A stretch of DNA of 64,000 bases, taken from positions 62,001-126,000 of the forward strand of contig NZ_QHLX01000004.1 of assembly GCF_004135675.1 (NCBI RefSeq), in the 5' to 3' direction. The notes beneath the pieces were generated by a model, which saw nothing but the letters and a program-made list of their open reading frames with translations, was not told the origin of the DNA and did no database searches. Below are positions 40,626-49,511 of this stretch, piece after piece. This stretch comes from Marinitoga lauensis (GTDB taxonomy: Bacteria; Thermotogota; Thermotogae; Petrotogales; Petrotogaceae). Made by a program: the position numbers and the translations under genes. Positions within the stretch are counted from its first letter, which is position 1, and each line of letters begins with the position of its first letter.

Positions 40626-41889
40626 TTTTTCTCCTCTTTTTATTTTCATACATATTATTATCTGCTTTTTCAAACATTTCTTCAAGAGTTATATTATCGT
40701 TTTTATTCTTCACGCATTTTCCTGCAGAAACGGATATATTATATATCTTTAAATCATTTTTTACCTTTTCATCAATGCGTTTTATTATATTATCTATAGC
40801 TTTTTCAGAACCTGAATTAACCAGTATAATAAATTCATCTCCACCATATCTTATAGCCAGATCTGATTTTCTTACTGATTTATTTATTATCTCTCCCACT
40901 CTCATTAAAACATAATCTCCTGATTTGTGGCCGAATTTATCGTTTACAGGTTTGAAATTATCCAGATCTAACACTATTATGCCAAAACCTTTTCCTATAT
41001 ATTCTTTTAATTTAATTACTTTAGGTATAATCTCAACATAATATCTTCTATTTAACAACCCAGTTAAGGAATCAGTAAATATATACTTTCTTCCTCTCAA
41101 CATATCTCTAAATGAAAGAAGAAGTATTGCACTGAACAATATATTGTTTGTATAAAAATCATTAAAATTAAATAGAATTAACGTACTAAAAATATAAATT
41201 GATATATCTGTAATAGGTGAAGTTATGTATAACCCAAATCTAATAATTAATATAGCAAGAACTTTTATAAATATATTAAAAGCAAGAACATAATTTCCTA
41301 ATAATATATTTTTTGTTATTGATAAAATCCCAAAAAAAAATAATATAAATATGACTATATGAGTTCTTATGTCCCTATAATAAACAACAGATGCAGTTCT
41401 CACATTCCGCCTTTTCAATGCTATTCCACACCCTTTCTCCAATAGGGTTTTTTGTCCCCCTAAGTATGATGCTAACTGTAAATGTAAGCATTTTATGCTT
41501 TCAAAATTACTTATTCCCCCAATACCAATATTTTCCAATCTGTTTTTTACCCATTCAGGTTCTTTCTTTATCTTTTTATTTCTTTTTTCCTTTTCTTCAA
41601 TGTGTGCTTTTATATATTCTTCTCTTAATTCATCGTTATTTTTTATTTCCTCTTCCCATTCTTTTATTTTTCCAAGAACTTCTAATTTCCCAACTTCTTT
41701 GATTAAATGAGGACACGTTAGCCAATAAAGAGTTGGGAAGGGTTTTCCATCTTTCAATGGATAACTTTCAATTACCTGGGGAAAGCCATATGAACATCTT
41801 TTTGGAATTGATATTATTTTATTTGGTTTTCTGTTTATTTGTTTTTCTACAATCTCTATATCCTTTTTTGTAGGAGTAGTGATATCCAT
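40615..41889 (-). CDS. DUF501-GGDEF fusion (putative diguanylate cyclase)
   Basis: A 424-residue protein. Residues 1 to about 175 match the DUF501 pattern (RCSYGFPQVIESYPL, FPTLYWLTCPHL, KCLHLQLASYLGGQ). About four hydrophobic segments follow (177-260). A GGDEF domain ends the protein, with DSLTGLLNRRYY and intact RYGGDEF (349-353), so it may synthesise cyclic di-GMP. The fusion is unusual. There is no internal start codon near the junction, which argues that it is real and not two genes joined by an error. It overlaps prmA upstream by 34 nt and uvrC downstream by 11 nt. Confidence 0.75.
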   Translation of the reverse strand: MDITTPTKKDIEIVEKQINRKPNKIISIPKRCSYGFPQVIESYPLKDGKPFPTLYWLTCPHLIKEVGKLEVLGKIKEWEEEIKNNDELREEYIKAHIEEKEKRNKKIKKEPEWVKNRLENIGIGGISNFESIKCLHLQLASYLGGQKTLLEKGCGIALKRRNVRTASVVYYRDIRTHIVIFILFFFGILSITKNILLGNYVLAFNIFIKVLAILIIRFGLYITSPITDISIYIFSTLILFNFNDFYTNNILFSAILLLSFRDMLRGRKYIFTDSLTGLLNRRYYVEIIPKVIKLKEYIGKGFGIIVLDLDNFKPVNDKFGHKSGDYVLMRVGEIINKSVRKSDLAIRYGGDEFIILVNSGSEKAIDNIIKRIDEKVKNDLKIYNISVSAGKCVKNKNDNITLEEMFEKADNNMYENKKRRKNAR

Positions 41890-42701
41890 CCTGCTTCTTC
41901 CTCTCTTGATATTATATTATATTCTTTCTCAAAAACTTTATGAACCATTTCTTCTTCTCGTTCCTTATTTATCCCTGATAATATTAAATACCCATTTTCA
42001 TTTAATATTTTCTCTAATTTCTCATCATCCATTAACCTTAATAATATTGGAACCACTATATTTGCTATGATTATATCGTATTTTTCTTTTTCACTTATTG
42101 CTGAAAGCAAATCCGATTGTTTTACTTCTATATTCATTTCATTTAATTTAAACGTTTCTTTTGCCTTTTCTACTGCAAGAATATCATAATCCAACGCTAA
42201 TAATCTATTTGCTCCATATAATTTAGCTATTATTGATAATATACCTGTACCTGTTCCAATATCTAAAACATCAGCACCATTATTAATAACCTTAACCAAA
42301 TTCTTAGCAGCTAATTTAGTTGTTGGGTGTAATCCTGTTCCAAATGCAGTTCCTGGAATTATTTTTATACTTTTTACACCTTCTGGTATTTCATATTTTT
42401 TTTCAGGATCTGGAATTATCCATATATCCTTTATAAATTCAAATGGTTTTAATGATTCTCTCCATGGTTTTAGCCATTCATCTTCTGTAATATCTTTTTC
42501 AGATATTAATTCTAATTTATCTTTTAAATATTCAATAATATTTTCTTCTGGTTCCTTTTTATTAATATAAACCTTCACAACTTTCTGGCCTTTTGTTGGT
42601 TTGTCTACATAATAATTTTGAAACTCATTAATTGAGAAAAATGTCTCTATCTCATCTTCTAATTTTTCTGGCAAAACAAAAATATATTCAACAAATTCCA
42701 T
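41856..42701 (-). CDS. prmA: ribosomal protein L11 methyltransferase
   Basis: SAM-dependent trimethylation of ribosomal protein L11. The 281-residue protein has IIPGTAFGTGLHPTT, the SAM-binding VLDIGTGTGILSI and IIANIVVPIL, all PrmA signatures. The N-terminal substrate-recognition domain is short, as in Thermotogales. GAGGTG lies 6 nt before the ATG at 42701, so a frame reaching 42827 over-extends it. It is the first gene of a prmA-DUF501/GGDEF-uvrC-ABC transporter run of overlapping genes. Confidence 0.9.
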   Translation of the reverse strand: MEFVEYIFVLPEKLEDEIETFFSINEFQNYYVDKPTKGQKVVKVYINKKEPEENIIEYLKDKLELISEKDITEDEWLKPWRESLKPFEFIKDIWIIPDPEKKYEIPEGVKSIKIIPGTAFGTGLHPTTKLAAKNLVKVINNGADVLDIGTGTGILSIIAKLYGANRLLALDYDILAVEKAKETFKLNEMNIEVKQSDLLSAISEKEKYDIIIANIVVPILLRLMDDEKLEKILNENGYLILSGINKEREEEMVHKVFEKEYNIISREEEAGWISLLLQKRI

Positions 42702-42786
42702 ATTCATCACCTCAATAATAAGTATAACATCTTCATATAAAAATATATATAACTGAGTATGAAGAAAAAACAAAACCATAATATTT

Positions 42787-42822
42787 AAAACAATCCATCT
42801 ACTAATGCAGATGGATTGTTTT
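42787..42822. terminator. hairpin upstream of prmA
   Basis: A perfect 14-bp stem (AAAACAATCCATCT), 8-nt loop, T-tracts on both sides. It lies between prmA and the small-RNA candidate and can insulate either strand. Confidence 0.5.
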
Positions 42823-42879
42823 ATCATACAAATATGTAAAAATTCTAAAACTTTTATTGAACGGTTGCATTATTAATAA

Positions 42880-42909
42880 TTGAATCATACTCTGTCAATC
42901 TGGTATAAT
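42880..42909 (+). promoter_or_regulatory. plus-strand promoter of the small-RNA candidate
   Basis: TTGAAT (42880-42885), 18-bp spacer and an extended -10 TGGTATAAT (TATAAT 42904-42909), with no open reading frame downstream. Confidence 0.5.
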
Positions 42910-42915
42910 CTTCAT

Positions 42916-43040
42916 AAATAGTTGTAGAACGAGTATTTTTTACTGGATAAAGAAAAAACAGAAATTTACAATTAAACATAGTTCTGCTCAAAAAAGAGTT
43001 ACTTTTTTGAGCCCATAAAAACTATTTATGGGCTCTTTTT
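42916..43040 (+). ncRNA. candidate small RNA of about 125 nt
   Basis: From the promoter at 42880-42909 a transcript would run through two stacked hairpins, CTCAAAAAAG/CTTTTTTGAG (42987-43011) and GAGCCCATAAA/TTTATGGGCTC (43009-43035), and end at T5. No start codon and Shine-Dalgarno pair is present. Part of it (42965-43008) resembles the coding remnant at 45323-45439, so it could instead be the remains of a gene. Confidence 0.35.
43009..43040 (+). terminator. terminator of the small-RNA candidate
   Basis: An 11-bp stem GAGCCCATAAA with its complement, 5-nt loop, then TTTTT on the plus strand. Confidence 0.8.
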
Positions 43041-43158
43041 ATAAAACAAAAATTATTAAAGGTCTCTCAACTAACTTCGGGAAGATCCAATATCGAGTTG
43101 CAAAATACACACATCCTCCTTTTTTTCTAATTATACCAAATTATATCTATAAAAAACA

Positions 43159-43180
43159 AGCTACAGCATTTGCTGTAGCT
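43159..43180 (-). terminator. terminator after the CPBP operon
   Basis: AGCTACAGCA/TGCTGTAGCT stem followed on the minus strand by TGTTTTTTATAG, 6 bp past the stop of the last gene. Confidence 0.85.
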
Positions 43181-43186
43181 AATTAT

Positions 43187-43705
43187 TTATAATTTCATGA
43201 ACTTTCTTGTTTTTTGAGTCACCCATATAAAAATGTTAATAAATAAACCTATTAATATATACAATAAAAATATCTCGTATATTAAAAATTGATTTTTTAT
43301 CAAGGTAAAATTCATAATAGAATTAAAAAAAATTACTCCCAACGAAAATATTGATATAAACAGGATACTTTTATATAAAGAACTGATAAAATAGCTTATC
43401 AAAATTAAAGATATTAAATATAATGATAGGCTTTTTTCAATCCCAAATATAGCAAATTCAAAAAATATTCCAATAGAAATTAGTAAAATACTTATATGAC
43501 TATTATTAATTCTTTTGTATTCAAAGCATGTAATGAAAATTGGCCCTAATAAAATCAAGAAGCGAAATTTTAAGGATAACCCAATCATTAACCATATTAA
43601 TAATAAAATTGGGTAATATCTATAAAATAAATTTCCAGATTTTCTTTTCAAAGTAATAGTGACAATACCAAATAATACTAACAAAAAATTACTCAGTGAT
43701 AACAT
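43187..43705 (-). CDS. hypothetical polytopic membrane protein
   Basis: About 172 residues and nearly all hydrophobic, with five or six membrane segments and a basic C-terminal tail (TQKTRKFMKL). Its start overlaps the end of the small secreted-protein gene; the ATG near 43705 follows a weak GGTG, and the frame is open further upstream to 43783. It is the third gene of the CPBP-peptide operon and is followed by a good terminator. I do not recognise the family; a transporter or immunity role is conceivable from context. Confidence 0.55.
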   Translation of the reverse strand: MLSLSNFLLVLFGIVTITLKRKSGNLFYRYYPILLLIWLMIGLSLKFRFLILLGPIFITCFEYKRINNSHISILLISIGIFFEFAIFGIEKSLSLYLISLILISYFISSLYKSILFISIFSLGVIFFNSIMNFTLIKNQFLIYEIFLLYILIGLFINIFIWVTQKTRKFMKL

Positions 43706-44074
43706 CATAATCACCATTGACATTATAATATTTTTTCTCAAAATAATCCAAAATAGAATTATAAATATCTTGCGCTTTTTCAATTACTTTATTCCATGTA
43801 GAAGCCACTATAGTATCAATTTTTTCAAACACATTTGTTTTTAATTCATTCAAGGCATGATCAAAATAATCATACGTTATAAGTATAATTATAGTTCCCG
43901 CGGCCCTCCACCAGAAGAACTTCCACCATTTGCTGGAGTTAATTTCACTGGATCACCATATAACCTATTATTTCCCAGAGTATTTTCCAATTTACTTATC
44001 TTTAGATCGCTTGAGAAAGAAATACTTATCATAAAGATCATCAAAATATTTAATAAAAAGATACGTTTATTCAT
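43689..44074 (-). CDS. small secreted or membrane-anchored protein (frameshifted)
   Basis: AGGAGGG precedes an ATG at 44074 that starts a signal peptide (MNKRIFLLNILMIFMISISFS). A short mature stretch ends in a Gly/Ser-rich NGGSSSGGG. The frame then stops. One missing G (GGAGGG at about 43907-43909) continues it as AAGTIIILITYDYFDHAL and a helical tail to 43689, 128 residues in all. The glycine-rich segment runs into a short hydrophobic stretch, a possible glycine zipper or processing site. It sits between a CPBP protease and a membrane protein. I do not recognise the family. Confidence 0.55.
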
Positions 44075-44125
44075 ACAATCCCTCCTGATTTTTAGATTTT
44101 TATCTGGCGCCAGATATATTTATTT

Positions 44126-44714
44126 TTAATAATAAAGGTTGAACACAAGATTGTTGAGAAAATGGTATAACATAGTTGAATATATCGTTTTAGTTTTTTT
44201 AAATAAATAATAGTCTAATATTGCAAATATAAAGATATTTATTTTTCCATCTAACCATGTATATTGTTCATGAACACTGGCAAAAATAAATGCTGAAATA
44301 AAACAAACTATTTTATTGTTTTCAAACAAAATTTCTAAAAACTTATCACTATTAATCTATACAATATTTCTTCGTATAGAGGAGCCCAAGTTATAGCCAT
44401 TAAATTTATTGAAGAAAAAGCTTTGAAATCAAGGTTTTTAATCTTCAAATATATTCCAAAAAGATAGAAAAGTAATATAAATAAAAAAATTTATTTTTAA
44501 TAATAATATAAAAATTATTAGCTTTGAAATAGGATTTTAAAGAGTCTTCTCCTATTATTTCAATATATACCATTAGAAGATATAAGAGAAACATTACAGC
44601 CCAAAAATATGAAATACTGGAAGTAATTCCTACATAGGTTATTGCAATAATATGAAAAAGTATTATTCCTTTTATTTTATATGAATAGCTTTCTATATTG
44701 TTTGATATAAACAT
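44126..44714 (-). CDS. CPBP-family intramembrane metalloprotease (two frameshifts)
   Basis: Rebuilt as 196 residues of polytopic membrane protein. The CPBP/CAAX-protease motifs are present: APLYEEILYRL (the EExxxR motif), FIFASVHEQ (second zinc His) and YHFLNN at the end. AAAGGAG precedes the ATG at 44714. Missing bases lie in the A-runs at 44457-44461 and 44337-44341. Bacterial CPBP proteins process prenylated or secreted peptides or give immunity to bacteriocins. Here the likely partner is the small secreted protein encoded 50 bp downstream. Confidence 0.7.
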
Positions 44715-45104
<390 letters not shown>

Positions 45105-45322
45105 ACATTAATATGAATTCAATGTATTTTTTCTTTTCTTAAATTTAATAAATTTACAACTTTATTATATCATATGATATATTTTTATTGTTAATTTTTA
45201 TTATATACCTGTTGATTATTAATCATACATTTAAACTGCCAAAGTTATTTTGTTTTTATAGCAAGAAAATACATTATCATCGAGATTTTTAAAAAGGTGA
45301 AGGATTTTAAGGCAAAATCAAA

Positions 45323-45439
45323 AATTTTGCAATTAAATATGGTCTTGGTCAAAAAAGAGTTGCTTTAAGATATTATGCTTTTAAAGATAATGAAAGAGCT
45401 TTTCTTGATGATATTATTGAAAAGTTTTTAAGTGTATAA
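45323..45439 (+). pseudogene. C-terminal remnant of an unknown gene
   Basis: A 38-codon frame ending in TAA at 45437-45439 reads NFAIKYGLGQKRVALRY... and looks like the tail of a real protein (balanced composition, no runs). The upstream frame is broken within about 10 codons and no start is present. A diverged copy of the first third occurs at 42965-43008. Family unknown. Confidence 0.35.
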
Positions 45440-45443
45440 AATA

Positions 45444-45470
45444 ACCCTGGTCAGTTTAAACTGCCAGGGT
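45444..45470. terminator. terminator between remnant and permease gene
   Basis: Outer stem ACCCTGG/CCAGGGT and inner CAGTTT/AAACTG. On the minus strand it is followed by TTATTTTA. It serves the permease operon and possibly the plus-strand remnant. Confidence 0.75.
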
Positions 45471-45506
45471 ATTAGAATGTTAATACAATCATAAAAAATT
45501 TTGTTA

Positions 45507-46201
45507 TTATGCAGTTTTTCTTGCTTTTGCTCTAATTACGCAATCATCTATGGTAACTTCACCTTTTATTACACCTTGTGCAAATAATTTACAATTTTTA
45601 TATCCACATGCTCCACAATTCATGTTTGGTAAATCTGCAAGAACTTCTTTTTCATTTTCATACATTATCTCTTTATCCTGAATTTCCTCTATTATATCTT
45701 CTCTACTTACCAATTTTTCCATTATATATCCCATTATTAATATGGCAGGAATCGTCAATGCATATCTTGTCAAAGCAAAGGATAATCCAAGAAAACTTGA
45801 TTCAACCATAAACATAACAACCTTAACTACAGCCATGAACTGATGATAATAACAAGATTTGCTATACTTGCACCTTTTAAAAATAAAGCCTGTGCTACAG
45901 GAAAAGCTGCATAAATTGGTCCTGCAGAGATAGCTCCCGTAAATATTGATAAAAGCTTACCTTTTATTCCAGACTCTTTACCAAAGTGTCTCATTATAAC
46001 TTCCGATGGAACCCAAACGGTTATTAAAGATGAGATAATAAGTATTGGTGGCATAACTTCTATCATTTCTATAAGAAACCCTTTTGTCATTTCTAAACCT
46101 TTAAAAAATATTTCCGGTTTTACAAAAAATGCTATGGCATAAAGAACTATACTAATAAATATTAATTTGTTATTTTTAATTAAATCTTTTATTTTACTCA
46201 T
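45507..46201 (-). CDS. COG0701-type permease half with C-terminal Fe-S motif (frameshifted)
   Basis: The membrane part (MSKIKDLIKNNKL..., GAISAGPIYAAFPVAQALF) belongs to the YraQ/COG0701 permease family. A tail carries MNCGACGYKNCKLFAQ...C, a four-Cys pattern like the Fe-S domain of RnfB-type proteins. One missing C at 45833-45834 joins the halves as SSWAVVKVV; the corrected length is 231 residues. GGCGGTG points to the ATG at 46201. Its start overlaps the stop of the upstream half-permease (ATGA). Related permeases are often linked to metal, thiol or arsenic handling; the substrate here is unknown. Confidence 0.7.
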
Positions 46202-46674
46202 AGTATCACCGCCATTCCTGAAGCAATAAGTATTGCAGCTACAAAACTTATCCATAATCTATGTAATGTGAATTTCTTTCCAAAATATTTTATTTCTATT
46301 GGCATTGTAGCAAAACCAACCATTGTTAATGTTGTTATAAATGCTGCTATTGCTGTTAAATTTGCTCCACTTTGATAAAGTGATTTTGATAACGGAAATG
46401 CAATAAATGCAGGAATTATAGTCAATGCTCCTATAACTGCTCCATATACTGTACTTAAAAACTCATTAGAATTACCAAGTAACTGCTTTATCAATTCAGG
46501 AGGCAATATCGCCAGCACCAAACCTACCAGAGCCATAACACCTATTATTTCGACAAAGGTTTTTACCAGAAGATTCTTTGACAACACCAAACTTTCCTTT
46601 GTCTTTTCCTTACTTTTAAAAATTGACCATGTTAAAAACAAAACTGCAATAGCGATTAATATCACTGTATTCAT
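46198..46674 (-). CDS. COG0701-type permease, first half
   Basis: A 158-residue membrane protein with about four or five segments and the family word ALTIIPAFIAFPLSKSLYQSGA, which mirrors GPIYAAFPVAQALFLKGA in the next gene. The two genes are therefore the two homologous halves of one permease, split and translationally coupled. GGAGGT precedes the ATG. A Crp/Fnr regulator gene lies just upstream, but with a terminator in between. Confidence 0.7.
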   Translation of the reverse strand: MNTVILIAIAVLFLTWSIFKSKEKTKESLVLSKNLLVKTFVEIIGVMALVGLVLAILPPELIKQLLGNSNEFLSTVYGAVIGALTIIPAFIAFPLSKSLYQSGANLTAIAAFITTLTMVGFATMPIEIKYFGKKFTLHRLWISFVAAILIASGMAVIL

Positions 46675-46734
46675 ACATCGACCTCCTTTAATATTATTTT
46701 TTATTCTATCCTATTATAATAAAATAAAAAAAAT

Positions 46735-46760
46735 AAAACCGTGATTTCATTCACGGTTTT
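46735..46760 (-). terminator. terminator after the Crp/Fnr gene
   Basis: AAAACCGTGA/TCACGGTTTT stem overlapping the stop region of the regulator gene, with A/T-rich flanks. Confidence 0.75.
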
Positions 46761-47391
46761 ATTTAAACATCCTTAAATTTATTAATTTCACATGATTTTT
46801 ATCTATTGTTTTAATTACACCTTCATTTTCCAATTCTTTAATTTTTTTAGAAACAACCTCTCTAACACTCCCAATATCATTTGCTATTTTTTGTTTTGAT
46901 TTAAAATATATAATATCTGAATTCTGCTGTTTTCTTAAAAGTGAAAAATATTTGATTATTCTTTCTTTTATAGACCTTATAATTAATATATCCACAACAT
47001 TTGAAAGATTTAATAATTTTTTCGATATTTCATTTAAGTATAAAACAAGAAATTCTTCATTTTCTCTAAATAATTTAAGTACCCCTTCTCTTGAAATTTC
47101 TAATATCTTAGAGTCTTCTTCTACTATAATATATGATGGATAATTTTCACCAGAAAAAATCAATCCTTCTCCAAAACTTTCATTTTTATTCAAATATTTT
47201 AATACCTGTTCATTTCCCTCAGGAGTATATTTAACTACTTTTAGTTTCCCTTTTAAAATAATACTAATTTGTTTTAATTCTTCATCTGGAGAATGAAAAA
47301 CTTCATTTTTTCTTATTTCTATTATATTCCCATATTTTTCCAAAATTTGTTTGTTTTCGTTTAATAATTTCTGAAAAAAAATATTTTCCAA
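46759..47391 (-). CDS. Crp/Fnr-family transcriptional regulator
   Basis: A 210-residue regulator. The N-terminal cyclic-nucleotide-binding-like beta roll has LKGKLKVVKYTPEGNEQVLKYLNKNESFGEG. The C-terminal winged helix has KQKIANDIGSVREVVSKKIKELENEGVI. No N-terminal cysteine cluster is present, so it is not an oxygen-sensing FNR. The start is a TTG at 47391 behind GGGAGAG. It is 15 bp downstream of the SprA-like gene, probably co-transcribed, and may control the split permease beyond its terminator. Confidence 0.85.
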   Translation of the reverse strand: MENIFFQKLLNENKQILEKYGNIIEIRKNEVFHSPDEELKQISIILKGKLKVVKYTPEGNEQVLKYLNKNESFGEGLIFSGENYPSYIIVEEDSKILEISREGVLKLFRENEEFLVLYLNEISKKLLNLSNVVDILIIRSIKERIIKYFSLLRKQQNSDIIYFKSKQKIANDIGSVREVVSKKIKELENEGVIKTIDKNHVKLINLRMFK

Positions 47392-47405
47392 GCTTTCACT
47401 CTCCC

Positions 47406-47963
47406 TTACACTTTAGAATCAAGAATTTTACCCCATGTTACTCCACCAGTATATACTAACCTTCCTTCAGAATCATACGAAGTAAAATATCTAACATATA
47501 CCTGGGCCATTTTGCCTTTAAACATTGCTTCTTTTATTATTTCTCTTGCATGTTGACCTTCATGAGAACTAACAAACAAATATGAAGCACTTTCAGGAAC
47601 TGCTGTTGGATATTGAAATGAAACTGCTGAATCTGGAGAATTATCCTGTAAATATATATTGTTATCTTTATCATTAAAAGTTTGTTGTTGTACTTTAGTT
47701 TTTTTATCTTTTTGTGATGATTGTATAATATTAATTATACTTTTCTTATTTAGCTCTCTTGAAGATACTTTTTTTTCAGCATTTCTTAATTCTCTTTCTG
47801 CCTCTTCTATGTTTCCTGATTTTATTAAATTATCTATATTACCAACTTTTAACAACAAAGAATTATCTTTGTTGTTTATGGCCTTTAATAATATTCTTCT
47901 TAATTTAGATTCTAAGTAAATACTTCTAGTATCTGTTGAAGGTAAATAATTACCAATCCTCAT
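47406..47963 (-). CDS. SprA-related putative zinc metalloprotease
   Basis: A 185-residue protein with no signal peptide. A charged N-terminal region is followed by a C-terminal domain with SSHEGQHAREI, an HExxH zinc motif at 134-138, and a VYVRYFTSYDSEGRLVYTGG tail, the pattern of the SprA-related family. GAAGGTG precedes the ATG. It is the first gene of a two-gene unit with the Crp/Fnr regulator and is divergent from oadA. The role is unknown; other members are small bacterial proteins often annotated as catalytic SprA-like domains. Confidence 0.65.
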   Translation of the reverse strand: MRIGNYLPSTDTRSIYLESKLRRILLKAINNKDNSLLLKVGNIDNLIKSGNIEEAERELRNAEKKVSSRELNKKSIINIIQSSQKDKKTKVQQQTFNDKDNNIYLQDNSPDSAVSFQYPTAVPESASYLFVSSHEGQHAREIIKEAMFKGKMAQVYVRYFTSYDSEGRLVYTGGVTWGKILDSKV

Positions 47964-48090
47964 TTTTTCACCTTCTAATAATATTTTACTACTAAATATT
48001 TCTACTTCAAAATAATATCCCCCTATTCTTAATATTTTTTTTTATAATTTTTAATCTAATAATGTTTTAATTATTCTGGAGGTGGAAAAT

Positions 48091-49476
48091 ATGACAAAAT
48101 TTGTAGATACCACTTTAAGGGATGGGCAGCAATCAATAATAGCTACAAGAATGAAAACATCAGAATTTGAACCTATTTTAAATAAATTTGATGAAATTGG
48201 TTTTCATTCGATGGAAGTATGGGGTGGCGCTACATATGATTCCTGTATACGTTATTTAGACGAAGATCCCTGGAAAAGGTTGAAAATTATACGCGAAAAG
48301 TTAAAAAACACACAAATACAGATGCTTTTAAGAGGACAAAATATCGTGGGATATAGAAATTATGCAGATGATGTTGTTGAACTTTTTATAAATAAAGTAG
48401 CCGATTATGGCATGGACATTATCAGGGTTTTTGATGCATTAAACGATATTAGAAATTTGGAAAAAAGTATTGAAATTGCCAAAAAAAGAAATATTCACGT
48501 TCAAGGAGCTATTTCCTATACAATAAGTCCTGTACACAATCTTGATTTTTATATAAGCTTTGCTAAAGAGCTAATAGATAAGGGTGTGGATTCTATAGTT
48601 ATAAAAGATATGGCAGGTTTATTAACTCCTAAAATGTCGTATGAATTAGTTTCAGCGTTAAAGAAAAAATTCAATGTCCCAATTGAACTACATTCACATA
48701 ATACCGCAGGTATGGCTTCAATTGCATATCAAGCAGCTATTGATGCTGGTGTTGACTATATTGATACTGCACTCAGTCCATTTGCAAACGCCAGTTCCCA
48801 ACCTGCTGTGGAACCTTTTAATTTTGCACTTGGTGAACCATTAAATTCTGATTTATTATATGAATTAGCTCATCATTTCTGGAAAGTAAGAGAAAATCAC
48901 AAAGATGATGATATGAGAATGGTATCCATTGATTCAAGAATCTTAAAAGCACAAATCCCTGGCGGAATGTTCTCAAATCTGGTTTCACAACTTAAAAATC
49001 AAAAAATGTTACATCTTTTAGATGATGTTTTAGAGGAAGTACCAAGAGTAAGAAAAGATCTTGGATATCCGCCATTAGTAACTCCTACAAGTCAAATAGT
49101 TGGCGTTCAGGCTGTTTTAAATGTTATGTACAAGGAAAGATATAAAGCTATTACAAAGGAAGTAAAAAATTATTTAAAAGGAATGTACGGAAGACCGCCT
49201 GCACCTGTTGACCAGGAATTATTGAAAAAAGCTTTAGGAGATGAAAAGCCAATAACCTGTAGACCTGCAGATTTATTGGAACCTGAAATTAATAAAGCAA
49301 GAGAAGAAATATGTGCTTTAGCGGAAAATTATGAAGACTTATTAACATATATTTTATTTGGTGAAGTGGGAAAGAATTATTTGAAGAAAAAATATGAAAA
49401 AGAAATTCAGGTGGATTTCGAATTGGTTGAAGAAAATGAAGAATTTTCTGAAGACGAAAGTGTATATCCAGTATAA
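48091..49476 (+). CDS. oadA: oxaloacetate decarboxylase/pyruvate carboxylase carboxyltransferase subunit
   Basis: A 461-residue carboxyltransferase, starting MTKFVDTTLRDGQQSIIATRM, with the metal- and pyruvate-binding GGATYD, LLRGQN, KDMAGLLTP and HSHNT motifs. No C-terminal biotin domain (MKM) is present, so the biotin carrier must be a separate subunit, as in other Thermotogota. TGGAGGTGG puts the start at the ATG 48091. It stands alone with a strong terminator. The direction (decarboxylation with sodium export, or carboxylation) cannot be told. Confidence 0.88.
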   Translation: MTKFVDTTLRDGQQSIIATRMKTSEFEPILNKFDEIGFHSMEVWGGATYDSCIRYLDEDPWKRLKIIREKLKNTQIQMLLRGQNIVGYRNYADDVVELFINKVADYGMDIIRVFDALNDIRNLEKSIEIAKKRNIHVQGAISYTISPVHNLDFYISFAKELIDKGVDSIVIKDMAGLLTPKMSYELVSALKKKFNVPIELHSHNTAGMASIAYQAAIDAGVDYIDTALSPFANASSQPAVEPFNFALGEPLNSDLLYELAHHFWKVRENHKDDDMRMVSIDSRILKAQIPGGMFSNLVSQLKNQKMLHLLDDVLEEVPRVRKDLGYPPLVTPTSQIVGVQAVLNVMYKERYKAITKEVKNYLKGMYGRPPAPVDQELLKKALGDEKPITCRPADLLEPEINKAREEICALAENYEDLLTYILFGEVGKNYLKKKYEKEIQVDFELVEENEEFSEDESVYPV

Positions 49477-49511
49477 TAAAATAGCTCGAGGATTACTCGA
49501 GCTATTTTATT
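49475..49511. terminator. bidirectional terminator after oadA
   Basis: A perfect 16-bp stem (AATAAAATAGCTCGAG) with a 5-nt loop, overlapping the stop of oadA and next to the stop of the convergent peptidase gene. Confidence 0.9.

Noticed and set aside
40615-41889. DUF501-GGDEF as two genes fused by a sequencing error
   Set aside because: There is no ATG, GTG or TTG near the junction to start a separate cyclase, so the fusion is kept, with caution.
43040-43125. Minus-strand mini-frame with a perfect AAAGGAGG near 43118
   Set aside because: It codes only about 13 residues and is followed by no gene in the same direction. A leader-peptide role could not be supported.
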